36,862 nucleotides of DNA from the NCBI GenBank assembly GCA_037384225.1, contig JARROD010000051.1, positions 1 to 36,862 of the forward strand, written 5' to 3'. Of the stretch, positions 25,849 to 34,483 are shown piece by piece. How positions within the stretch are numbered: the first letter of the stretch is position 1; every line of letters starts with the position of its first letter. The notes under the pieces are model-generated. The model was not told the DNA's origin, ran no database searches, and saw nothing but the letters and a program-made list of their open reading frames with translations. The DNA is from JARROD01 sp037384225. GTDB lineage: Bacteria > Pseudomonadota > Gammaproteobacteria > Pseudomonadales > Cellvibrionaceae. Position numbers and translations under genes: made by a program.

Positions 25849-27084
25849 CTATAATTCCAACAAAATACGCGCGGGATCCTCGATCATATCCTTGATGGCA
25901 ACCAGAAACTGCACGGCGTCCTTACCATCGATTAAACGGTGATCGTAAGAAAGAGCCAGGTACATCATCGGCAGGATTTTAACTTCGCCGTCGACGGCCA
26001 TCGGGCGTTCCTGGATTTTATGCATCCCGAGAATAGCCGTTTGAGGTGGGTTGAGAATCGGTGTCGACATCAGCGAGCCAAACACGCCACCATTGGTGAT
26101 CGTGAATGTGCCCCCAGTCATCTCTTCGATGGTCAGCTTGCTTTCACGGGCCCGCATTCCATAGTCGCGAATGGTGTTTTCGATCTCCGCCAGACTCATG
26201 TGTTCGGCGTTGCGCAATACAGGAACCACCAGGCCCTTATCGCTGGAAACGGCAACCCCGACGTCCTGGTAGCCGTGGTACACAATATCATCGTTATCGA
26301 TCGAGGCATTTACCGCCGGGAAACGACGCAGCGCTTCGACGGCGGCTTTGACGAAAAATCCCATAAACCCGAGGCGTGTACCACTGTGGGATTTTTCAAA
26401 CATCTCCTTGTATTTATTGCGCAGCGTCATCACTGGCGCCATATTGACTTCGTTGAAAGTGGTCAACATGGCCGTGGACTGGGCGGCGTCCAACAGGCGC
26501 TCGGCGATGCGCTTGCGCAAACGCGTCATGGGCACGCGCTTTTCCACCCGCTCGCCGGCGGGTACATCAACCACGACTGAACCCGCGGCGGGGCCGGGCT
26601 TATTTTCCGGAGAAGGTGCCGGTGCCGGCGCAGTCGCCGCCGGGGCCGGGGCCGGATTTTTCATCTGCCTGAGCACATCTTCCTTGGTCACGCGACCATC
26701 TTTACCGGTACCCGGCACCGCACTGAGATCAACATTATTTTCATCGGCCAGTTTGCGCGCCGCCGGGCTGACCAACGCCTCGCCAGTGCCGTTCAACCCG
26801 GTTCCGGAAACCGACTCAACCTCCGCTACCGCCGCCGACGTTGGCGTGCCTTCTTTGAACAGGGCAATGACTTCGTTGCTAAGAATGGTATCGCCTTCGG
26901 CCTTGATGATTTGAGCGAGAGAGCCATCGGCGGGCGCATTAATTTCCAGCACCACTTTATCAGTTTCAATATCGGCAATCAGCTCGTCGCGAGATACTGA
27001 GTCACCAGGGCGTTTGTGCCAGGTTGCCACAGTCCCGTCCTGAACTGATTCGGGAAAAGTCGGGGCTTTAATTTCTATCGTCAT
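25849..27084 (-). CDS. sucB: 2-oxoglutarate dehydrogenase E2, dihydrolipoyl succinyltransferase
   Basis: This 411-residue E2o core has one N-terminal lipoyl domain (lipoylated lysine K43 in ETDKVV), a flexible linker, a peripheral E1/E3-binding domain at about residues 105-141 (SPAARKLADENNVDLSAVPG), a second Ala/Pro-rich linker and a C-terminal acyltransferase domain. The active-site motif is SYDHRLIDGKDA with H382 and D386. It transfers the succinyl group to CoA. A ribosome site AAGGA precedes the ATG at 27084. A 25-bp tandem repeat lies just upstream, between sucA and sucB. Confidence 0.98.
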   Translation of the reverse strand: MTIEIKAPTFPESVQDGTVATWHKRPGDSVSRDELIADIETDKVVLEINAPADGSLAQIIKAEGDTILSNEVIALFKEGTPTSAAVAEVESVSGTGLNGTGEALVSPAARKLADENNVDLSAVPGTGKDGRVTKEDVLRQMKNPAPAPAATAPAPAPSPENKPGPAAGSVVVDVPAGERVEKRVPMTRLRKRIAERLLDAAQSTAMLTTFNEVNMAPVMTLRNKYKEMFEKSHSGTRLGFMGFFVKAAVEALRRFPAVNASIDNDDIVYHGYQDVGVAVSSDKGLVVPVLRNAEHMSLAEIENTIRDYGMRARESKLTIEEMTGGTFTITNGGVFGSLMSTPILNPPQTAILGMHKIQERPMAVDGEVKILPMMYLALSYDHRLIDGKDAVQFLVAIKDMIEDPARILLEL

Positions 27085-27098
27085 TCTTTTGTTTCCTT

Positions 27099-27148
27099 AG
27101 TCCGCAACAGAGACCTATTGCCAAGTCCGCAACAGAGACCTATTACCA
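27099..27148. repeat. 25-bp tandem duplication between sucA and sucB
   Basis: Two head-to-tail units (27099-27123 and 27124-27148) differ at one base. They share AGTCCGCAACAGAGACCTAT. They fill half of the sucA-sucB gap and lie just upstream of the sucB ribosome site. Confidence 0.95.
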
Positions 27149-27187
27149 ATTTCTAAATAAAAGTGTTTCGTTCAACGGCCCGGGCGC

Positions 27188-30025
27188 TTACTCAACCGTC
27201 AGCGCTTCATTGATAAATTTGTTCTGCTCTTCGAGATGGGTGGACATGTACCCCGCCGCCGGTGCCGCCGAAGGCTCGCGTCCGACATAACCAAGATATA
27301 TCTGCGGGTTGAGATTGTGTATGACCCGTCGCATATGGTGTTGGCTACTGTACCAGGCCCCCTGGTTCATCGGTTCTTCCTGACACCAGTAAATCTCCCG
27401 CAGTTGTGAGTAAGGCGACAGTGCCTGTTTCAACTCCTCTTCGGGGAATGGATACAACTGTTCGAGACGTACCAGCGCGACATTTTGCAATTGCCGCTCC
27501 TCGCGCGCTTCAAGCAGGTGGTAGTAAACCTTGCCGCTGCACAGTACCACCCGCGTCACCCGTTGCGGCTCCTCCAGCATTGCGTCCCCCAGCACATTGT
27601 GAAAGCGGCCATCGGACAGCTCTTCCAACGTCGACGTCGCCAGTTTGTGCCGCAAAATCCATTTCGGGCTCAGCACAATCAGGGGCCTGCGCATGGGCCT
27701 GACCGCCTGGCGCCGCAACATATGAAACACCTGCGCCGGTGTGGTCGGCATACAGACCTGAATATTGTGCTCGGCGCACAGTTGCAAGTAGCGCTCCAAC
27801 CGCGCCGAGGAGTGCTCCGGGCCCTGGCCTTCATAGCCATGGGGCAGCAACATGGTCAGCCCGCACAGACGGCCCCATTTGTGTTCGCCACTGGTGATGA
27901 ATTGGTCGATCACCACCTGGGCGCCATTGGCAAAGTCACCGAACTGCGCTTCCCAAACAATCAGTGCGTTAGGGGCGGTGGTCGCATAGCCGTATTCAAA
28001 CGCCAGTACCGCCTCTTCCGACAGCAGTGAGTCGTAAATATCGAACACCGGCTGGCCTTCGAAAAGATGGCGCAACGGCTGATAGCAGCTGCCGTCCTTC
28101 TGATTGTGAATAACCACATGGCGATGGGAGAAGGTGCCGCGACCGACATCCTGCCCGGTGATCCGCACCCTGTATCCGTCCTGCAGCAGTGTCGCGTAAG
28201 CCAGGGTCTCGGCCATCCCCCAGTTGATGGGCAAGGCGCCACCCGCCATTTTGCGGCGGTCATCGTAAATCTTCGCCACCTGACGCTGAACCTGAATGCC
28301 GTCGGGAATATCGCACATTTTATGGGCGACATCCTTCAACGGTTTGATATCGTAGCCGGTTTCGGACTGTGTCTGCCAGTCGTGACCGATGTAGGGCGAC
28401 CAGTCCACAAACAGAGAACTGTCCGGCTCGCTGACCAATCCCTGGGCCACCGATGCGCCACTGTCCAAAGCCGAGCGATAGTCACGGGCCATTTGGTCGG
28501 CCTGTTCCTGGGTGAACACGCCTTCGTTCACCAGTTTTTCCGCATAGAGAGTACGGGTGGTCTTGTGTTTGCGAATCACCTGGTACATCAGTGGCTGGGT
28601 GGCCGAAGGTTCATCGGTTTCGTTGTGACCGCGGCGACGGTAGCAGACCAGGTCGATCACCACGTCCTTTTTGAATTCGTAGCGGTAGTCCATCGCCAGC
28701 TTGGTGACAAACAATACCGCTTCCGGATCATCGCCGTTGACATGGAAAATGGGGGCTTCCACCATTTTCGCGACGTCGGTGCAGTACTCGGTGGAGCGGG
28801 CGTCATCGCGGCGGCTGGTGGTAAAACCGATCTGGTTGTTGAGCACGATATGCACAGTACCGCCGGTGCTGTAGGCGCGGGTCCGGGACATCTGGAAGGT
28901 TTCCATCACCACACCTTGACCGGCAAAAGAGGCGTCGCCGTGAACCACGATGGGAATGACCAGATTGCCCAGAGGATCCTGGCGGCGATCCTGGCGTGCC
29001 CGCACCGACCCTTCTACCACCGGAGAGACGATTTCCAGATGCGAGGGGTTGAACGCCAGCGACAGGTGCACTTCGCCGCCGGAAGTCATGACGTTGGAGG
29101 AAAAACCCTGGTGATATTTGACGTCGCCAGAGGTGTCGATCAGGCGTTTGCCCTGAAACTCTTCAAACAGGTCGGCGGGGCTTTTGCCCAGAATATTGAC
29201 CAGTGTGTTGAGGCGCCCGCGGTGTGCCATCCCCAGCACGATTTCCTTGGCCCCGTAGCCCCCGCCCCGCTGCACCAGACAGTCCAGCAGGGGAATCAGG
29301 CTTTCGCTGCCTTCGAGACCGAAGCGCTTGGTGCCCGGGTATTTGCTGTCGAGGTGTCGTTCCAACCCTTCGGCGGCGGTGAGACGCTCGAGCAGCCGCT
29401 CACGGATCTGGTTGTTGGCAATGGGCTTCGAGCGCACGCTTTCCAGCCGCTGCTGCAACCACTGTTTCTCGGCGAAGTTAGTGATATGCATGATTTCCGG
29501 GCCGACCGAACCGCAGTAGGTTTTCTCCAGTGCATCGATAATGTCCCGCAGTGGCGCCTCATCGGTGCCGATAAACAGGTTGGCGGTCTGAAAAACAGTG
29601 TCAAGATCGGCCTGAGTCAGGCCGTGAAACCCCAACTGCAGATCCGGCACCATTTCGCGTTCCATGATCCCCAGCGGGTCCAGTTGCGCCTTCTGGTGTC
29701 CGCGGAAGCGGTAGGAGCTGATCAGTTGTACGACTTTGACCTGCTTGCGCTCATGCTCGATATTGGCGCCGCCCGAACCCGGCGCCACCAGCGGACGGGC
29801 ACGGTGCTTGCCCAGCAATTCAAAGTGTTCGCGAACGATTGAATGAGGTGTATCCTGGGTCACAACCCCTTCGACACGCGGCAGTTGGTCGAAATAGTTG
29901 CGCCATTCGTCCGGTACCGCGTTGGGGTCGTGTAAATAAGTGTCGTAGAGCTCTTCCACATAGGAAGCATTGCCCCCGGAGATATGGGAGGTACTCCACA
30001 GAGCCTCCATTATGCTATCTTGCAT
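27188..30025 (-). CDS. sucA: 2-oxoglutarate dehydrogenase E1
   Basis: This 945-residue thiamine-diphosphate enzyme decarboxylates 2-oxoglutarate and succinylates the lipoyl group of SucB. The N-terminal E2-binding region (MEALWSTSHISGGNASYVEE) is present, as are MAHRGRLNTLVNILGKSPAD, the ThDP/Mg motif around HVNGDDPEAV, YRRGHNETDEPSATQPLMY and the C-terminal LLPHGYEGQGPEHSSARLER. Length is normal. The start at 30025 has GGTGGGC upstream; an in-frame ATG at 30010 is a minor alternative. It heads the sucAB-lpd-sucCD group, 584 bp downstream of sdhB. Confidence 0.98.
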   Translation of the reverse strand: MQDSIMEALWSTSHISGGNASYVEELYDTYLHDPNAVPDEWRNYFDQLPRVEGVVTQDTPHSIVREHFELLGKHRARPLVAPGSGGANIEHERKQVKVVQLISSYRFRGHQKAQLDPLGIMEREMVPDLQLGFHGLTQADLDTVFQTANLFIGTDEAPLRDIIDALEKTYCGSVGPEIMHITNFAEKQWLQQRLESVRSKPIANNQIRERLLERLTAAEGLERHLDSKYPGTKRFGLEGSESLIPLLDCLVQRGGGYGAKEIVLGMAHRGRLNTLVNILGKSPADLFEEFQGKRLIDTSGDVKYHQGFSSNVMTSGGEVHLSLAFNPSHLEIVSPVVEGSVRARQDRRQDPLGNLVIPIVVHGDASFAGQGVVMETFQMSRTRAYSTGGTVHIVLNNQIGFTTSRRDDARSTEYCTDVAKMVEAPIFHVNGDDPEAVLFVTKLAMDYRYEFKKDVVIDLVCYRRRGHNETDEPSATQPLMYQVIRKHKTTRTLYAEKLVNEGVFTQEQADQMARDYRSALDSGASVAQGLVSEPDSSLFVDWSPYIGHDWQTQSETGYDIKPLKDVAHKMCDIPDGIQVQRQVAKIYDDRRKMAGGALPINWGMAETLAYATLLQDGYRVRITGQDVGRGTFSHRHVVIHNQKDGSCYQPLRHLFEGQPVFDIYDSLLSEEAVLAFEYGYATTAPNALIVWEAQFGDFANGAQVVIDQFITSGEHKWGRLCGLTMLLPHGYEGQGPEHSSARLERYLQLCAEHNIQVCMPTTPAQVFHMLRRQAVRPMRRPLIVLSPKWILRHKLATSTLEELSDGRFHNVLGDAMLEEPQRVTRVVLCSGKVYYHLLEAREERQLQNVALVRLEQLYPFPEEELKQALSPYSQLREIYWCQEEPMNQGAWYSSQHHMRRVIHNLNPQIYLGYVGREPSAAPAAGYMSTHLEEQNKFINEALTVE

Positions 30026-30609
30026 TTAAGCCCACCGTCTAATCGAGAATAAAGTCCGAAATACCAGTTTCGAAAAAGTCGTATCGAACAGGGCAAGGCT
30101 ATCTGAGGAGTACTTGTACCAACATTTCTACAAACAACGGTGCGCTGCTTTCGTTGCCTCTACACCGTTTAACGTTAAGAATACCGTCAACCGAGTCAAA
30201 TGACCGTAAAATCCAAACAACGAAAGTGCGTGTACTCCGCGTATCCCGCACACTTTACAGCACGCGATCCACACAGATAGCGCGGGAAAATCCCGCACTC
30301 CCTGCTACTGAAAAAAATACCCATGCATCCGGCGCTTTGCTTTCGGCAAAACAACCAGTTGTTTTAATTTATAGTAGGCGCTGGGAACCCTGCCCGCTGG
30401 ATTTCAAACCCGCGGCACAGACACCCAGCCTGGGTTTCCGCACGGCTGAAACCTCCCGCCCATTCTCTACAATGCTATCGGGAGTATACGGCGCCCCCTT
30501 ATCGAGCGGCGCTTGCTATTAAACTGCATCGTCCCTGTAAGTGACACTCTCCAATGCTAGTGACACTCTCCAATACTAGTGACACTCGCCCTACTAATGG
30601 CGCTACCCG
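30026..30609. other. intergenic region between sdhB and sucA
   Basis: About 580 bp. A frame of 122 codons on the plus strand (30154-30522) has no recognisable content and I do not believe it is a gene. The region should hold a sucA promoter, but I see only weak candidates (TTGACG near 30184-30189 on the minus strand). A perfect 8-bp palindromic stem AAAACAAC/GTTGTTTT lies at 30348-30365. The 19-bp triple repeat just after sdhB is listed separately. No clear terminator follows sdhB. Confidence 0.55.
30540..30595. repeat. three tandem copies of an 18-19 bp unit downstream of sdhB
   Basis: AGTGACACTCTCCAATGCT (30540-30558), AGTGACACTCTCCAATACT (30559-30577) and AGTGACACTCGCCCTACT (30578-30595) follow head to tail. 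A weaker fourth trace (GGTGGCACTCTGCAAT) overlaps the sdhB stop region at about 30613-30628. Confidence 0.9.
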
Positions 30610-31314
30610 TCAGGTGGCACTCTGCAATAACATATTGCGTATATGGCCGATAGCTCGGGTGGGGTTCAACCCCTTGGGACACACCGCCACACAGTTCTGA
30701 ATACCGTGGCAACGAAATACGCTAAAGGGGTCATCCAATTTAGACAGCCGCTCTTCAGTCGCCGTATCGCGGCTGTCGGCCAGAAATCGGTAGGCCTGCA
30801 ACAGACCGGCCGGACCGATAAATTTGTCCGGATTCCACCAGAAGGAAGGGCAGGCGGTAGAACAGCAGGCACAAAGAATACACTCGTACAAACCGTCGAG
30901 CTTGGCCCGGTCCTCAGGTGATTGTAAACGCTCAATCGCCGGTGGTGGTGTATCGTTTTGCAAAAATGGCGTAATCTTTTCGTACTGGGTGTAAAACTGA
31001 CTCATATCCACAACCAGGTCTCGGATCACCGGCAGACCGGGTAGAGGGCGCAGAATCAGGGTGTTGTGCTTGACACACTCCGATAAAGGCCTAACGCAGG
31101 CCAGGCCGTTTTTGCCGTTGATATTCATGCCGTCGGAGCCGCACACACCCTCGCGGCAGGAGCGACGATAAGCCAGGCTCGGATCCTGGGCTTTGAGCAT
31201 TTCGAGCACATCCAGCACCATCAGATCCTTACCCTGGGTGTCGACCTTGTAGGTCTTCATATAAGGGGTCTTATCCGTGTCCGGATTGTAGCGATAAACT
31301 TCAACTTTCAACAT
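30610..31314 (-). CDS. sdhB: succinate dehydrogenase iron-sulfur subunit
   Basis: This 234-residue subunit passes electrons from the SdhA flavin to ubiquinone. The 2Fe-2S cysteines are in SCREGVCGSDGMNINGKNGL, and the 4Fe-4S/3Fe-4S ligands are in CILCACCSTACPSF and CHGIQNCVAVCPKGLNP. Length matches the enterobacterial and pseudomonad proteins. It is the last gene of sdhCDAB, 103 bp after sdhA. Confidence 0.98.
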   Translation of the reverse strand: MLKVEVYRYNPDTDKTPYMKTYKVDTQGKDLMVLDVLEMLKAQDPSLAYRRSCREGVCGSDGMNINGKNGLACVRPLSECVKHNTLILRPLPGLPVIRDLVVDMSQFYTQYEKITPFLQNDTPPPAIERLQSPEDRAKLDGLYECILCACCSTACPSFWWNPDKFIGPAGLLQAYRFLADSRDTATEERLSKLDDPFSVFRCHGIQNCVAVCPKGLNPTRAIGHIRNMLLQSAT

Positions 31315-31386
31315 TTTTCAACTTCCCCGATTAAGCTGGTCCGCTTCTACAGTTCAAACTTGGCCCGGTTATTAATATGTATGCGC

Positions 31387-31426
31387 ATCCTTTAACCAAT
31401 AGGTACATATCTTTTAATCAATAAGT
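31387..31426. repeat. imperfect 22-bp-period repeat at the sdhA stop codon
   Basis: ATCCTTTAACCAATAGGT (31387-31404) and ATCTTTTAATCAATAAGT (31409-31426) match at 15 of 18 bases, and all three differences are transitions. The second copy spans the sdhA stop codon. Confidence 0.6.
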
Positions 31427-33190
31427 GCGTATTTTGGGCTCAAACGCTTCCATGGTTTTAGGCGCGAAATTAACCGCGCGCTTGGCAACGCGTTTTTCTC
31501 CAGGGAAGTACAGCGAGTGACACAACCAGTTCTCATCGTCGCGCTCCTGGAAATCCTCACGGGCATGGGCACCGCGGGACTCTTTGCGCACCTCGGCGGC
31601 AATCGCCGTGGCCTCGGCAACTTCGAACAGGTTCTGCAGCTCCAGCGCTTCAATGCGAGCGGTATTGAAGGCACTGGACTTGTCGGCGAGCGTCACGTTT
31701 TCAATCCGGGGACGCAATGCGGCCAGCTTTTTGATCCCCTCCTTCATAAAGTCGCCTTTGCGGAACACACCAAAATGGTTCTGCATAATGGTCTGCAGTT
31801 CTTCACGCAGATCGGCGGTACTTTCGCCACTGTTGGCTTCATTGACTTTGTTCAGGCGCGCCAGTGCCGCCTCGATATCCGATTCGGTCGCTTCACGGTG
31901 GTCGATGCCCTCACGCAACGCCTTTTGGATAAACAGACCCGAGGCGCGGCCGAAAACCACCAAGTCCAGCAGCGAGTTCCCGCCCAGGCGATTGGCGCCG
32001 TGCACAGACACACAGGCTACTTCTCCACAGGCGTAGAAACCGTCGACAATGGCGTCATTACCGCTTTGATCCTGTGTCAGCACCTGACCGTTAACATTGG
32101 TGGCAAGCCCTCCCATCATGTAGTGGCAAGTGGGCACCACAGGAATCGGTTCTTTAATCGGGTCGGCGTGAGCAAAGGTGCGGGAAAGCTCGAGAATACC
32201 AGGCAGCTTGGCGTTCAGTGTCTCCTCGCCCAGATGATCCAGTTTGAGGAATACGTGGTCAGCCTGCGGGCCGCATCCGCGCCCTTCGAGAATCTCCAGC
32301 ACCATGGAGCGGGCCACCACATCGCGACCGGCCAAATCCTTGGCGTTGGGCGCGTAGCGCTCCATAAACCGTTCGCCGTCCTTGTTGATCAGATAACCGC
32401 CCTCGCCCCGGCACCCTTCCGTCACCAGCACGCCGGCACCGGCGATACCGGTGGGATGGAACTGCCACATTTCAATATCCTGAACCGGGAAACCCGAGCG
32501 CAACGCCATGCCGACGCCGTCCCCGGTATTGATATGGGCATTGGTGGTGGAGGCGTAAATGCGCCCTGCCCCGCCGGTGGCTAAAACCGTCGCTTTGGAT
32601 TTTACAAAGACGACTTCTCCGTCTTCTATATTAATAGCGATCACACCTACAACGGCGTTGTCCTGATTTCTGACCAGGTCGACGGCGAACCATTCATTGA
32701 GAAACACGGTGTTGTTTTTCAGATTGCCCTGATACAGGGTGTGCAGCAATGCGTGGCCGGTGCGGTCCGCCGCGGCGCAGGTGCGCGCCGCCTGACCGCC
32801 GCGGCCAAAGTCTTTGGACTGGCCGCCGAAAGGGCGCTGATAAATGCGGCCATTGTCAAAACGGGAAAACGGCAACCCCATGTGTTCGAGTTCGAACACC
32901 GCCTCCGGCCCCACGGAGCACATGTATTCAATGGCGTCCTGGTCACCGATATAGTCCGAACCTTTTACGGTATCGTACATGTGCCAGCGCCAGTCGTCCT
33001 GAGGATCGGAGCTGCCGATCGCGCAGGTAATACCGCCCTGGGCCGAAACGGTGTGCGAGCGAGTCGGAAACACCTTAGTGATAACCGCTGTTTTATAGCC
33101 GGATTGCGCCAGTTGCAGAGCCGCGCGCATGCCGGCTCCGCCGCCCCCAACCACAATCCCGTCAAAAGAAATCGTACGCAGATTAGCCAT
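31418..33190 (-). CDS. sdhA: succinate dehydrogenase flavoprotein subunit
   Basis: This 590-residue flavoprotein oxidises succinate to fumarate. The FAD motif VVGGGGAG lies at residues 13-20, and the histidine that should carry covalent FAD is H46 in PTRSHTVSAQGG. Active-site regions HPTGIAGAGVLVTEGCRGEG and RLGGNSLLDLVVFGRASG are intact. The frame is open upstream to 33268, but that part overlaps sdhD. The ATG at 33190, four bases after the sdhD stop, gives the family-standard N-terminus, so I use it. Confidence 0.98.
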   Translation of the reverse strand: MANLRTISFDGIVVGGGGAGMRAALQLAQSGYKTAVITKVFPTRSHTVSAQGGITCAIGSSDPQDDWRWHMYDTVKGSDYIGDQDAIEYMCSVGPEAVFELEHMGLPFSRFDNGRIYQRPFGGQSKDFGRGGQAARTCAAADRTGHALLHTLYQGNLKNNTVFLNEWFAVDLVRNQDNAVVGVIAINIEDGEVVFVKSKATVLATGGAGRIYASTTNAHINTGDGVGMALRSGFPVQDIEMWQFHPTGIAGAGVLVTEGCRGEGGYLINKDGERFMERYAPNAKDLAGRDVVARSMVLEILEGRGCGPQADHVFLKLDHLGEETLNAKLPGILELSRTFAHADPIKEPIPVVPTCHYMMGGLATNVNGQVLTQDQSGNDAIVDGFYACGEVACVSVHGANRLGGNSLLDLVVFGRASGLFIQKALREGIDHREATESDIEAALARLNKVNEANSGESTADLREELQTIMQNHFGVFRKGDFMKEGIKKLAALRPRIENVTLADKSSAFNTARIEALELQNLFEVAEATAIAAEVRKESRGAHAREDFQERDDENWLCHSLYFPGEKRVAKRAVNFAPKTMEAFEPKIRTY

Positions 33191-33194
33191 TGAT

Positions 33195-33563
33195 TTAGAG
33201 TCCCCACAAAATTTCAATACCCCACACCATATAGGTGGCGGTAACCACGCCCAGTACCATTTGCGCAACGATGCGCAGTACTGTGGCTTTCTTGCCCAAC
33301 AACCGCAATGTGAGGTAGTCCGTCAACACCGCCCAAAGTCCAATCCAGGCGTGTGCGGCAATGGAGAGCAGCGTCAAAAGACTGAATACCCGCATCCACA
33401 GCTGATCGTAGAGCGCCTGCCAATCGCGATACTCCAGCTCGGGGCTCAAAACAATAAAACCCACAATGAAAACGAGATAAGCGGCCATCACACAAGCGCT
33501 TACCCGCTGAATCAACCAATCGTATAGCCCACTGCGGCCAAAACTTGTTATCGACGTTACCAT
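33195..33563 (-). CDS. sdhD: succinate dehydrogenase membrane anchor SdhD
   Basis: This 122-residue protein has three transmembrane helices and contributes to haem b and quinone binding with SdhC. Visible marks are SGLYDWLIQRVSACVMAAYL at the start and HAWIGLWAVLTDYL in the middle, the expected place of the haem-ligand histidine. The open frame extends far upstream over sdhC, but the true start is the ATG at 33563 (GGGGGT upstream), which overlaps the sdhC stop by 7 bases. The ATG at 33569 is too close to that site. Confidence 0.95.
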   Translation of the reverse strand: MVTSITSFGRSGLYDWLIQRVSACVMAAYLVFIVGFIVLSPELEYRDWQALYDQLWMRVFSLLTLLSIAAHAWIGLWAVLTDYLTLRLLGKKATVLRIVAQMVLGVVTATYMVWGIEILWGL

Positions 33564-33931
33564 ACCCATACCCCCGCCAGAACAATCAAGACAATAGAGA
33601 CAAGCACAACAAGCGTAGCGCCCACGGTGCCGCCTTCCAGACTTTCGCCGATGCCGAAATCCATAAACAGATGGCGCACCCCCGCCACCAGGTGATAAGC
33701 CAGGGCAGCCAGCGTTCCCCACAACACAAACTGACAAACCGGGCTTTGCAAACCTTCCTTCAGGCTGGCAAAACTCTGTTCGGAAGCCAGGCTCAAATCC
33801 AGCATCCACAATAAAATGCCAATGCCGGCGTAGAGAATTACGCCCGAGACACGGTGGAGAATGGAAACATAGGCGGTGATCGGGAGCTTGATGGTAGAAA
33901 TATCTAAATTGACAGGTCTATTATTCTTCAC
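33557..33931 (-). CDS. sdhC: succinate dehydrogenase cytochrome b556 subunit SdhC
   Basis: This 124-residue membrane anchor has three helices. The N-terminal signature RPVNLDISTIKLPITAYVSI followed by LHRVSGVIL is diagnostic, and YHLVAGVRHLFMDFG contains the haem-ligating histidine. It forms the quinone site with SdhD and SdhB. It is the first gene of sdhCDAB; a strong promoter lies about 130 bp upstream. Confidence 0.97.
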   Translation of the reverse strand: MKNNRPVNLDISTIKLPITAYVSILHRVSGVILYAGIGILLWMLDLSLASEQSFASLKEGLQSPVCQFVLWGTLAALAYHLVAGVRHLFMDFGIGESLEGGTVGATLVVLVSIVLIVLAGVWVW

Positions 33932-33985
33932 GATTGAATCACACCTTAATGCCCAACTATAGGGCAGAATTAGAAAAGGCTTTAT

Positions 33986-34002
33986 AGTGTCTTGATGACA
34001 CT
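33986..34002. promoter_or_regulatory. perfect inverted repeat in the sdhC leader
   Basis: AGTGTC at 33986-33991 and GACACT at 33997-34002 form a 6-bp dyad around a 5-base spacer, between the sdhC promoter and start codon. It may be a repressor operator or a small mRNA hairpin. It overlaps a weaker second promoter-like pair (TTGAAA N15 TATAAA on the minus strand). Confidence 0.45.
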
Positions 34003-34058
34003 TTCAAATGAACGGCAGTCCCACCTGCGCACTACTGCCCTGTGCAAGATCGCGCGAG

Positions 34059-34087
34059 ATTATAGAGATTGAGCTATAAAAATACAA
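34059..34087 (-). promoter_or_regulatory. sigma70-type promoter of sdhCDAB
   Basis: Reading the minus strand, TTGTAT (34087-34082), a 17-base spacer and a perfect TATAAT (34064-34059) are present. The start of transcription would be near 34052, about 120 bases before the sdhC ATG. Confidence 0.75.
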
Positions 34088-34330
34088 ATGGAAACGGGCA
34101 CTTATGATCATTAAAGTCAGTCGGTGTCAATATCTTTTCGCGTCAGACTTGCCTTTGAGCGAAAATGGTGAATTTAATGCCACACGGATCCGCCCGATGG
34201 AGAGATTACGTTCAAAAAATCGTCGTCAAGTAAATTCGCCCTATTTACCAATAGCGCCCCGATCTAGTGCAATTCGAACCAGATCGCATAGAATTAGCTA
34301 TACTTCCGGTACATTAGCCATCAATATCAT

Positions 34331-34358
34331 TTGACAATCCTTTCTGTAAGCTTATAGT
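34331..34358 (+). promoter_or_regulatory. sigma70-type promoter of gltA
   Basis: A perfect -35 TTGACA (34331-34336), a 16-base spacer and TATAGT (34353-34358) lie about 125 bases upstream of the gltA ATG. The gltA ribosome site AGGAG is at about 34472-34476. The whole divergent gap (33932-34483) has no credible gene; a 76-codon frame at 34104-34334 covers part of it but has no ribosome site or family features. Confidence 0.8.
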
Positions 34359-34483
34359 TGTGCCCCGCTTAAGGCCTAGAGTAGAGTATGTATTTGTTTA
34401 ATTGAGAGTGATATATCTTATTTAGCGTGTATATATCTGCTCACGTATAAGGCTATTTCTTTCCTTAGATATAGGAGTCCGCA

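Noticed and set aside
28067..29842. 591-codon plus-strand frame opposite sucA
   Set aside because: It is the antisense of a complete, well-conserved sucA. Long antisense frames are common in GC-rich coding DNA and this one shows no domain.
30154..30522. 122-codon plus-strand frame between sdhB and sucA
   Set aside because: No ribosome site, no recognisable domain, composition rich in Arg/Ser/Pro/Thr as in chance frames, and it lies opposite the expected sucA promoter region.
34104..34334. 76-codon plus-strand frame between sdhC and gltA
   Set aside because: No ribosome site or family features, and it ends just before the strong gltA promoter.
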